Positions 35,394-45,101 of a stretch of DNA of 64,000 nt are shown here, piece after piece. The notes below the pieces were generated by a model that was not told where the DNA came from, ran no database searches, and saw only the letters and a program-made list of their open reading frames with translations. The translations under genes were made by a program, and so were the position numbers. The DNA is from Blasia pusilla (Eukaryota > Marchantiophyta > Marchantiopsida > Blasiales): NCBI GenBank assembly GCA_050084515.1, contig CM114275.1:806001-870000 (forward strand). Direction: 5' to 3'. Position 1 is the stretch's first letter. Each line of letters starts with the position of its first letter.

Positions 35394-36616
35394 TGTAATG
35401 TACAAGAGTTTCTATTTTACAATCGTTTAATAAGTTCGATCCCCAAGAGGATCATTGTTTGATGAAAAGAGAGTTTGAAATTATAATTCTGTTGTAATAG
35501 TTGTGTTAAAATGTGTATGAGTTATATTCAATGTCTTATCAATATCTTTGGATCTTTCTTAGTACCAAAGGATCTTTTCTCGATTCTCTCTAGTGGAATT
35601 GACAGCATACTCAGGTAGATTTCCTCTCGACATCAAGAAACCTCACAGAGATCTCAACATGAAAGCTGGCTTCTCCTACTTTCGGAACTCAATCCGTCTC
35701 GACAGGCTTCTCTTTGTCAAACAGATTTCCTACAACTCCTGTTGATTATTTCATTGATGAGAAAGATTTGCCTGATTCACTCTTCATTCTGCAGACCCAA
35801 AAAGAATACTCAGACATAAGCATCGCATATCAGAATGAATGAATGATTGCTTTACTACTCCATCAAGAATGAGAAAGCTTCAAAGTGTACACAAGCTCGA
35901 GAGGGTACTACTCCCTTGCTCGGACCATTCCTACAACATAAGGACTTTGTAAGAGAATGATGATTATGGCTTCTGTCTTGCTTCTTAAATACTCGTTGGA
36001 GTAGGAGTGATCCAAAGATTCGAAGCGTTCTTGATGAAGCTGGTGTCTCTTCAGCATTTGTAACTACCTAGATCTATGGTTCTCTTAGCTTTTCCTACGA
36101 TCCTTGTGAATCCGCAGAACAAAACTGTCCTAACTACCAATTTGATACAAAGAGTCGCGCCCCTTCCTAGTCTAATTGTTCTAACGTGCGTCGCTTGAAA
36201 TCAAAGTCATTCTTAGCTTCGCTTCGATGGACTTCTTGAGGACGAAGCACTCCATTCTTTGTTCTTGTTTAAGGTGCTTTGTGCTTCGCGCTTCGTACAA
36301 GAGCGAAGTACTTCTTTCTCTTCTTCTTCGTGCTTCGTTATACTTCGTTATAGAGCGAGCCACTTTGTAGACAGAGCTTCGTTGACATTGCGAAGCTTCT
36401 TATTGAGTCTTGAGACTTCGTTATTTTATTCTTCTCTCCTCTTAGGCAAATCCTTGATTTTCTATCTCCCTGCCTTGTCCTTGGAGCTTCGTGATTCACT
36501 TTAATCTTACTCATTCCTCCTCAGAATAATAAATAATAATCAAAATCATAATGTACAAGAGTCTTCGTTGAATAAAAAGATATATTCTTCAAAAGTACAA
36601 AATTGTGGGTATCACA
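35394..36616. mobile_element. Solo LTR (1223 bp) inserted in the element B integrase
   Basis: Begins TGTAATGTACAAGAG, ends GGGTATCACA and is flanked by the 5-bp duplication CGGGC (35389-35393 and 36617-36621). Removing insert and one duplication joins integrase coding sequence collinear with element A. No coding capacity is seen. It holds a CTTCG/CGAAG-rich stretch (about 36190-36430). The family is not otherwise present in the window. Confidence 0.85.
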
Positions 36617-36621
36617 CGGGC

Positions 36622-37114
36622 AGAGCTCTTTCGGAGAGTTATGCCAACAGCCTTTGAGAACCTTGCCATTGCTCAACACAGGGATATGTTGCGGTATGCA
36701 ACCATTCAAGATGGAGGTTATCGGCCATCAATTCGTAGGTTCCATGTGGGGGACTATGTCTATTTGCAACAGATTTCCCTGACAACGTTGGATGTGATGG
36801 CACGCCTCACTATTTTACGAGTGCGCGAGGTGTTAGCTTCTGGAGTTCTCATGTTGGAGGGTCGTGATGAAGTTTTTTGGAAGGACCATGTGCGTAATTG
36901 TGCGCCATGTCATCTTCCAAATGTGGATGGTACTGTTGATCCAAGCTTAGCCATGATATGTGCTAGCTTGAGGTGCATGTTGTGTGGGTCTGCTGGTAAC
37001 GCAACCCGTATGTTGGTGTGTGATCGGTGTTCAAGGGATTGGCCCACGATGTGTTTGACTCCACGTATGGATGTTGTTCCTACTGGAAGGTGGGTTTGTC
37101 CTCGATGTACTTAG
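36622..37114 (+). pseudogene. Element B integrase C-terminus and PHD finger
   Basis: Continues the integrase after the solo LTR with AELFRRVMPTAFENLAIAQH and the beta-barrel-like VGDYVYLQQ and ILRVREVLASGVLMLEG, then WKDHVRNCAPCHLPN. It ends with a zinc finger: C-x2-C (CMLC), C-x2-C (CDRC), W/H region SRDWPTMC, and final W-V-C-P-R-C. All four Cys pairs are present, but the His position reads Pro (DWPT), whereas element A has the canonical His (GWHT). This fits a PHD finger with one mutated ligand. The stop codon is at 37112-37114. The domain may direct integration to marked chromatin; that is inference. Confidence 0.8.
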
Positions 37115-37393
37115 GAGAGGTAGATGACTTGATCTTTGCGTGATAGGGATTACAGATAGGCGTCTAACGATGGGGCAACCTAGCACGTGGCCTTCTGATT
37201 CGTGCACCCAAGAAGGTGTATAGCATGTAGTAGATGTGTAGGGCTACCTGGGAGTTAGAGGGACCTAACCGCCAGTTAGGGGGACGAGTTGTGGTACACT
37301 TGTGTTTGTGTATGCTCTCGTCTATGTTATGTATGTATGCAAGTATGGTATGTCAGCGATGTATGTTGTATGACGATGTAGATTCGCACGACA
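37115..37393 (+). repeat. 3' untranslated and terminal segment of element B
   Basis: Aligns with element A in the order TCTAACGATGGGGC, GGAGTTAGA(A/G)GGACCTAACC, and then the terminal GCGATGTATGTTGTATGACG ending CGCACGACA. It is followed by CATC. Confidence 0.65.
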
Positions 37394-37397
37394 CATC

Positions 37398-40300
37398 AAA
37401 AAACCTTAAACTACACTCAGTTGTGTTGGTGTCCACGTATCCCTTCTAGTCTGTCATAGGAAATGGGCTTCATTGGAAACTACATATCTTGAGTCTAGGA
37501 TCTAGAAGAGGTACAAAAAAAGGACTTAACTTTCAAATTGAATGTAAAATAAATGAAGGGAAATTTTTAGACAAAAGGAAAAGACAAGATAGAAAAAATT
37601 AGGGACAAGAGAACTCATGAAGTACTAAAAACATGAAGTGAGACCTGAAACTAAGATCAACACAATTCTCAAAAGGAAAAAATAGAGAGTTAAGACCCGT
37701 ATACAAGCTAATTAAATCATTAGTAATGAATAATGTTGACCCGTTCTTCAACAAAAAGACAAGGAACGGTTTTTCCCAATATCCATTTGTTGCCATAATG
37801 GAATAAAAAGATACATGAGGTAAATATTGTTGGTTCATCTCCAAAATGGGGCACATGAAGGTATATGGGTCCACCACATAATTTATCATGTCCCATAATC
37901 TCTTACACTCTTGGTAAGTTGGTATGCTCTCAACAATAAAATTATCAGTAGAGCTCTTGCTTATGATGTTAGACCTAAAGACAAACATGTTGTTACCACA
38001 TAGAGAGAAGCTATGGCTTTACTCTATGCTTAACCTAGCACAATGAATCGAAATTGATTCACCCTAAACATGGAGTTGAGGCCTTTGTCTCATACATAGC
38101 ATGCATTACAATTTCTTACTTAAGGTTATTATCATGACATCATAGGGTTGTAATGTTATAATATGACCACAACAATTATCACCAAACAAAAAAATTGCCA
38201 CATAATATGGCACAATATTCATACAATATTGATGATGACCGACCATGACATAAGAACAGCAAAAATGTAGTCCATTGTGATGGCAGCTATCTTTTAGAAG
38301 CATATGATCTTTTATCCTATCCAAGCCAAAATAATTATAACAAAACTTGTGGTGATTGAAGAAGGAAAAAGAAACATTGATGGTATTATCTTGAAGCTCT
38401 TCAATGACACATGTTATTCCTAGAAAAAGTGGAAGGGCTTACCTATCTCATGAGGTTCTACCATGAATATTCCATACCTAAAACGGATTGGACAGAATAT
38501 ATGTGTCTTTCCTTGAAAAAATAGAACTATACATTTGAAAATTTCCACTCAAGTATAATATTAACCCTCAAAAGAGTACAAAGAAAGATAGTAACATCTC
38601 AAAAGAGGAGTTAAAAAATGCACAATGGAATGCAAAAGGAAAATGACAACTAACCAACACAAACACCAACTCAAGGAGCTACACAATTAATAACTTGAAA
38701 TAAATTTGACAAGAACATTAGTGGTTGGTCAGATGTGAACGGACGACGAGGCTAACGACCCCTCACAACTTCCGCATAATGTATTTTCAGGAAAGTATAA
38801 AAAATACTTGTAAATGACCAAATACTTCCACTACAAAAAGAAAAAAATCCATTAGTGGCATGTCTCACATCATAACTTAACTCCTTGATTCTTGTTGTTG
38901 CTTGGGCCGCCGAACCTTTAAAACGGTTGACTATTATAAAATTTAAGAACATTTCTTATATAATTTGGGAGTGTTTTTCAAAGTCCATAACATTGGATTA
39001 TTGCTAGATTATAGCCTTGAAAGAAGATTGAAATGGATAAATATGGGTAGGTTCATGGACAACTAACTAGTTGGTTATTTTGAGGATATGACAAAAAAGG
39101 TTCTACACACCTATGTATTGGTGATGTAATCATGACGGTGAGGATATTATCTTTACTCTTCCAATTTCATCCATTTATGTTATTTCATTCATTACACTTA
39201 TTATTCCCCAACATCCTTTGAATAACTTTAAAAATAGGGTGGATTTATTAATATTTACCGAGTTCAATTAGACTTTGAAAGGAAAAGAAAGAAGAGCAAA
39301 TGTGCAACTTCTTTTTAAGATCCATAAACCGTAATAACCAAAAGACCATGCGTTGTGTTGTTTGAAAATTTAGTTGCTCATTTCTCCATCATTAGTTTTT
39401 TCGATAGTGCTTGTAAGAAATTTTGGTGGAAAATTACATAGAAAATAACTTGCATTAAAATAGATAACTCATATTAACATATAACTTCTGGCTACTGCTT
39501 ACCCATGAAGGCTGAAGGAGTGAGGGATTTTTTTTTTCCGTTGTATTTTTGTGGTAGTAATTTTTCATTGAAAATGCAATACCAGATTTTTTCCATTCAC
39601 AATTTGCTTGGAAATGCTTGCTTCAAGTTCTCATTGCTGATTTCCAATAAGATCTCATTTCCCATACCTAAGTGATTCCCGATCTGGAAAAAAAAGTCAA
39701 TAAAAAACAACTCAGCATGTGCGAGTATGGGGGGTCCAATCCCCGCAACCATCTTTGATTATTGCATCTAAGTTGATGTGTCTTGCATCTTATATGCTCT
39801 ATATGCACTTTAGTCTTGCGTCTTAAGTTAGAGTTTTTAGAGTTATGTCATCATACTTCTACTTATAAGATATCTGGATGCCCCTTCAAAGGAGGTCTTA
39901 TATTACACTATTTCTTATAATTATTGGTTCAAAATGGGTGTGGTTGGAGTAGATAGACTTCAGAATCCATGCCAAAATTTTTACGGCTTCTACAAGTTCT
40001 TGTTTTCTTTCCTTGGCCATCTAGACTATCCGCGTGTCCTATGCATGTATATGTTAATTACTTTCTTCTCCACCCGTTTCATGCACAACGATTAAGAAGA
40101 AATTGGAAAAGTCGCGTATTGATCGGACTTCAAAATTAGATGTACTCATGAGATTCCATAACGGTAGCATTTTTCTATTATCAACCCGACCGAAGAATGC
40201 ATCCAATTTATTTTGAATAGCTAGATGTATGATGAAAAATAAATAAATGAATCTATATTCTCTTATAAAGCCAAAAAGGCCCTAAGTACTTCGTGTTAAA

Positions 40301-41020
40301 AAAGCAGAAAGGAAAAGAAGGCCAAATCAAGATGGATAAGAGAACCCATAAAAACTCAGGAACAGCAGTCGAAATCCAAAATCATATGGAAAGGATTTGT
40401 ACCGTAAACTCTAACTTGGACCGTGTCAGAAAGCGCGAAGCAGCCCGGCTATACCGCAAACCGAAGAGACAATCAAAAAGCATCTGCCCTCATTGGAGGG
40501 AAGACAAGATTCGGGGCAATTCCTCTACTTTCGTGCCGGAACCTAGTGTAAAGTATCCATGTAAACGTGCCGTCACAGGAACATGGTACAGTAGCGAGCG
40601 CTCCGTCCACCGTCACCTTCCGTCCGTATTGGTCATTGTTATATCACCTTTCCACCTGTTACCGAAACTGGAAAAGTTGCAGGTGTACCGTGTACGTCCT
40701 ATTCGTTGTTGTGGGTAACTGTCTCTATATTGCTGACTCCGGTCAGACGGGAAATCCAATGATCGCGTCGGAGGTCCTTGTCCGGGTCCCGGGACTCCCA
40801 GTGAACTACAAGTCGCACCAATAAATGTCAGAATATTAAGTAAAAAACATTACAAAGGAACGAAAGCCTTAAAATTGCCCAAAATAGCACGGAATAAAAT
40901 TACCGTACTTATCGAGAGAATCCGTTGGCAGAGCCGAGTAATAAATATCGATTGGAAGTCACGTCAATGAATTTCAATATATCTAGTTTCAGGCACTCGC
41001 TATCGAAGGTTCTGCTTTAG
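37398..41020. other. Spacer upstream of metallothionein copy B
   Basis: About 3.6 kb, AT-rich until about 40260, then more GC-balanced towards the metallothionein. A minus-strand frame of 129 codons (37988-37599) and a plus-strand frame of 141 codons (40293-40718) have no recognisable motif, so I do not call them genes. No terminal repeats seen. Confidence 0.4.
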
Positions 41021-41282
41021 TTTTTTACAAGAACATGTGTACAGTGAAGCAAGCAACTTGGTAGATGGAGCCCTCTCTTCAGTTCCGGATTCCGTAGGAA
41101 CGTCCGTAGGGTTGGTCTATTTGGATGTATGGGAGGTTGGACAGACATCGTCCGAAGGGCCCTACAAAGGCGCGGTCCTTGCCATGAAACTTATTCAAGT
41201 GCAACTCGCCTTTGATCAGATTTGTAGTTCTTGAGCATTTTGAACTTCGTTTCTGGTCTCTGCTTTCCATCAGACAATCAAA

Positions 41283-42763
41283 ATGTCGGGCTGCGGAAAC
41301 AGTGGATGCTCATGCGGGAGTGCCTGCCAGTGCGGCGGAAGCTGCAAGTGAGTTTCTTGCGACGATGATCCTCTTGACCATCGCTTGATATAAGCTTCGA
41401 AATGTTGAATTTCGTCGTGATAGCTTAATTTCAGTCCGATCGCGACTTCTTTTTGTATGCAAGCTTTTAGTCTTCTCTCCTCCTTCCCAAATTTCTAGCT
41501 TATAGAATTCCGTCCGTATCTAGTCACAATACCGTGTTCTCCTAGTGCGATATCGATTGGTTACAAGGCTCTTGGAGATGTTTTGGTAGGGACCCCATGT
41601 CCGATCATCGTCAGAAGTCGAGTGAATGTTTTCTGAAGAAAGGTCTACAGACAAGTGCATTCCCCGAACAGTTTCTGTCACTATCTGTCCACTCGTCATA
41701 GAAATTAAGGTGGATTGCTCTTAAAAACAGGTCTACAGACCGGACTGGTACAGTCCACTAGAATTTCCTCTGTCGCGCTCACCTGGAATTGTGTCGTGAA
41801 GCGTAAGTGCGTGGAAGAGACAGCATAGGTCTTCCGCTGTTGCCGAAAATCCGAAATGAAATTCCTTGACATTTATGTTTTCGTCGGATTCGATAATCAG
41901 CCACGCCATGGCTCATTTATCGAAGAGTCCCTATCTCTTTCGTTCATCTCCTATCCGGATGCTGCTTGTCGGGTTTGTCTTTGTAAGTCGAAGACGTGAA
42001 GTCGATAACGTTTGGAGCTTGAGACGGAGTCTGTACATTCCGAATGAAGAGTTGTTGACGTCTAGAGAATTGACTGTAACTCAACGAGAAATATTTTTGT
42101 GCTGACGTCCTTGAAGATAATAAATACTCTACTTCTTTGGGATTTTCTGGAAGACGAATGTTTTCTTTTCCAACCAGTACTCTTCGAATACTCCGAAGTA
42201 GCTGAATTCTTGCTTTCTATTCTCGATCTTTACAGATGTGGATCGAAGAGGACCATGGACATTAACACCATCGACACCCGAGTGGAGAGGTACGTACGTT
42301 GAGTAGTCGATACGAGTTTGAAAACTTGGCAAGATTTCCCACGAGGCCTCTCCCTTCTCAGACAAATCCCCCATAATATCGAACTCAGGGAGGATAACTG
42401 ATGAGCGATGCTACTGTGAATGACGGCTCGAAATCCTCAACTGTGTCAAAGTTTCATTCCAGTAGTACTTCGCGGAATCCCGTGCAGGAGAATACTTTCG
42501 CGGTTCAGTTATGTTAGATATCAATACGGAAGGTGCTCAAAGTTGTTTACACTCATCCGAGCGATTGACGTACTTGCTTCACCTGTGCTGAAGATTATTA
42601 ATTACCCTTTGGACAGTCACTTAGTTTCTTCTTTGGGCAGGTTCATGACATGCCCACGGGAGTTCTGACATGATAGAATATTGTGTTCGATTGCAGCTTC
42701 GAGCTCGAGAACGACTGCAACTGTGGAGCCAACTGTAACTGCAGCTGCCCTTGCCACAAGTGA
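41283..42763 (+). CDS. Metallothionein copy B (three exons, 61 aa)
   Basis: Complete small metallothionein that chelates Cu/Zn/Cd in the cytosol. Exon 1 is 41283-41347, exon 2 is 42236-42289 and exon 3 is 42697-42763. All introns use GT...AG (GTGAGT donor, TTTACAG acceptor; GTACGT donor, ATTGCAG acceptor), and each joins after the second base of a codon. Exon 1 encodes an N-terminal Cys cluster (MSGCGNSGCSCGSACQCG), exon 2 a mostly Cys-free linker (KCGSKRTMDINTIDTRVE) and exon 3 the C-terminal cluster (FELENDCNCGANCNCSCPC then HK). Two Cys domains joined by a linker is the usual plant metallothionein plan, with an unusually short linker. Intron 1 is 888 bp, intron 2 is 407 bp. The start gives the conserved MSGCG opening shared with copy A. 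A two-exon reading that skips exon 2 stays in frame (43 aa), so alternative splicing is possible. Confidence 0.9.
41620..41790 (+). other. Well conserved block in metallothionein intron 1
   Basis: About 105 bp of this block (41680-41790) matches copy A intron 1 (about 790-905) at roughly 85% by eye. It includes a repeated CTACAGAC motif and a short hairpin GGACTG-gta-CAGTCC in copy B that is imperfect in copy A. Confidence 0.45.
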
Positions 42764-45101
42764 ATGTCACAAGTGATGTTGCCATGGTAGGTATTCTGTT
42801 TGAAGCGGAGGATGGCCTAGCAACGCCAAGTATTTGGTGGACGGCAGACCTCTGTCTTTCAAACTGATGTTTGCCGAAGACTAGTAAGGAAAGTGTGACA
42901 ACTCGGTTTTCAAGAAAACCTGAAAAACGCGTTGTGGTTATAAAATGTCCATCGGAGACTTGAAGCTACTCTTACTATAGCAGATTGCCGAGAAGCAAAT
43001 CATGCCGTAGTAGAGGCGTTAGAAGTCTGGATCAGAATAATGTGGACAATTATGTAATTTTAAAGTCGTTCATAATATTATAAAGCGTTTACCTGTACAT
43101 CTGTAAGTCTTCTCGGATTCTAAACTGAACGGTTCTTGAAAGCAAGTCCTGATCATATCCATTTGAGAGATCGGAGGACATGTCATGGATCACATCTACG
43201 TCAACTGTGGGTCCGAGCGTTGCAAATTAATGAATGATTTAGCGAGTCAAAGCTCGATGGTATGTCTCCTAGATATAGATGGCGTAGAGATTTCTCATAC
43301 TGTTTCGCGCACTGTTTTTTGCATGGAGGCAGTACTTGAAACTGCTTCTGTGTGCTTTCCTCAAACACTTGGCCGATGACGAGGGCCATGTACTGTACCT
43401 CGCACACAGAAGTTACGAGTCACATACCCTCCCACTTACCAAATCCACTAAATTCAAAGAATCGGAGTCTAGAAACAAGAAATGTTGAGAGAACAGGGGA
43501 TGAATGTTACTATTTTTTCTTGTAGCACCCGCTCATTACAATATAGATTGATGATCGACCTGTCGTGTGAGAGTAGAACATTAGATCCAGAAGAACTTCC
43601 CGCTCATGAGATGAACTCGTACCTCAATCTTCGTAATCCGTTTCTGCCCGGTGGACGACCGCTGCGTCCAACTAGAGAGGCGTCTAGAGTCCCTTATCAG
43701 CGACACTCAGCTTTAAAACCCTACCAAAGTGTGCACCTCGACACCTTGCACGCTTGCCAGTGTGGAAAAGATAGCGTCCCTAAGAACCGAGAACAGAGCA
43801 CACTGCCGTCATTTATTTGCAGACAAGGGAAAAATGAGAGCCGATGCGATGGGGACAGAAAGTGCACAAAGTGACCAGTGCCATGTCTAACTCATGGATG
43901 GAGGTGGTCACTTTTCCACAAAGTTATGAGGAATTCTACTGTTCATCCGATTCTATCTCCTTCACCTCGGGTCCTTCACCTCGGGAATAGCGGTGATCAG
44001 GAGGAGCTGTTGGAGTTGCAATTCAAGCGAGGGAAGCTACGGAGAAAGTGTAGAAAGTTTCCCCTTACTCCTTGGCTCGCTAGACGGGGTTGGAACAGTG
44101 ATGCGAGTGCGAACTGTACGTGTTGAGATGAGCCGTCATGTCGTAGCTTGAATTCTGTAGCATGTTCAAGCTCAGTTCGCACATCTACCAAGACATCAAA
44201 CATCCCAAATTCTCCATATGCGCAGCTACAAAGTTTCGGGCAAGTATTGGGTGGATCATCATGTATTGGGTGATATAGTGGGGTCAAATCTACTCTGGCC
44301 AGGATCTTCTCCTTCGCAGTGCGCAGAGTCGATCGGCCCTAGGTTCGCCTTCACCCGACCGAAGTGTGAGGCGTAATGCCGAAAGTCCGTGCAAGTGTCC
44401 AAGTCCATAACCTTTCATCGAATTTCCGACGCGTTTGATCTGTCGCAGATTGTAAAGACGCCATGCACGAGAATTGCACACATTAGGCCTTGGGCGACCA
44501 TTCATACTTTGGGCAAAAAGTTCGCAGTGCAGTGTACGGGCGACCATCGCGGGGTGTACTCGAAGGGTTGCCGACAACGAGGAGAAGAGCTGAACTTCGG
44601 CTTAATAGATCGGGTAACGTCGGCTATAGCAATTGAAGGAAGGAGAGGTTACGTTTATGGCCGTAGATTGGAAAATATACCGATGATTGGAAAATTTTAA
44701 CCGGTTTCAAAAGGTAACATTTGAAATCCCTGGTTAATTTCTGGGTTTTTTTTTCAGTAATTTTCCGAAACTTTATTTTTCTCCACATTTCATTTTCAAT
44801 TAATCAGAATGTTGTTCGGCTGTTATCTGGGATTTTGAAATACAAAACGGACAAATTTTCCCCGCCTCTTTTGGACTTCATTTCTTGGACTTCAGCCTCT
44901 TCTAGATTTCAATTTTCATGCAAAGATTCATTTCAGACTTTTTTTTACTAAATCATCATCGGCAGGAATTGAACCTGGCTAGGCCTCCCACCAATTGGGA
45001 ACCAAGAATCTTACCCCTCCATAATACATTGAAGTTTTTAAAAAAAAACTTCAATGTCTTAGAAAAGAGGGCCACCTAACCCTTAAATTTTCCCTCTCAT
45101 C
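42764..45101. other. Spacer downstream of metallothionein copy B
   Basis: GC-balanced, low-repeat DNA to about 44700, then AT-rich. A 130-codon plus frame at 43482-43874 has no recognisable motif. No polyadenylation signal stands out after 42763. The stretch may contain exons of an unrecognised gene, but I cannot support one. Confidence 0.35.

Larger units (their letters stand above)
27488..37393 (+). mobile_element. Element B: Ty3/gypsy-like retrotransposon with DNA methyltransferase and PHD finger
   Basis: A 9906-bp plus-strand element, including a 1223-bp solo LTR inserted at 35394. It starts TGTCATGACC, ends ATTCGCACGACA and is flanked by CATC. Coding order: gag (two zinc knuckles and an RG-rich stretch), protease, C5-DNA methyltransferase, RT, RNase H, integrase, PHD finger. 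The polyprotein is spread over three frames by frameshifts and stops. The long 466-codon RT/RNase H frame is the best preserved part. No pair of long terminal repeats is visible: the end segment near 37250-37393 has no clear match near 27488-28900. Confidence 0.8.

Noticed and set aside
35394-35410. TAATGTACAAGAG repeated near 35396 and 36550 as terminal direct repeats of a small element
   Set aside because: The CGGGC duplications and TG/CA ends place the boundary at 36616, so the second occurrence is internal.
37599-37988. 129-codon minus-strand frame
   Set aside because: AT-rich low-complexity context and no recognisable family.
40293-40824. 141- and 85-codon overlapping frames upstream of metallothionein copy B
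   Set aside because: No motif, no splice context and no counterpart in the flank of copy A.
43482-43874. 130-codon plus-strand frame downstream of copy B
   Set aside because: No recognisable domain; length is within chance expectation for GC-balanced DNA. It could be re-examined with transcript data.
44955-45010. tRNA-like T-arm sequence (minus strand GGTTCAATTCC then TGCCGATG)
   Set aside because: No matching 5' acceptor strand or anticodon arm at the required distance. At most a tRNA or SINE fragment.
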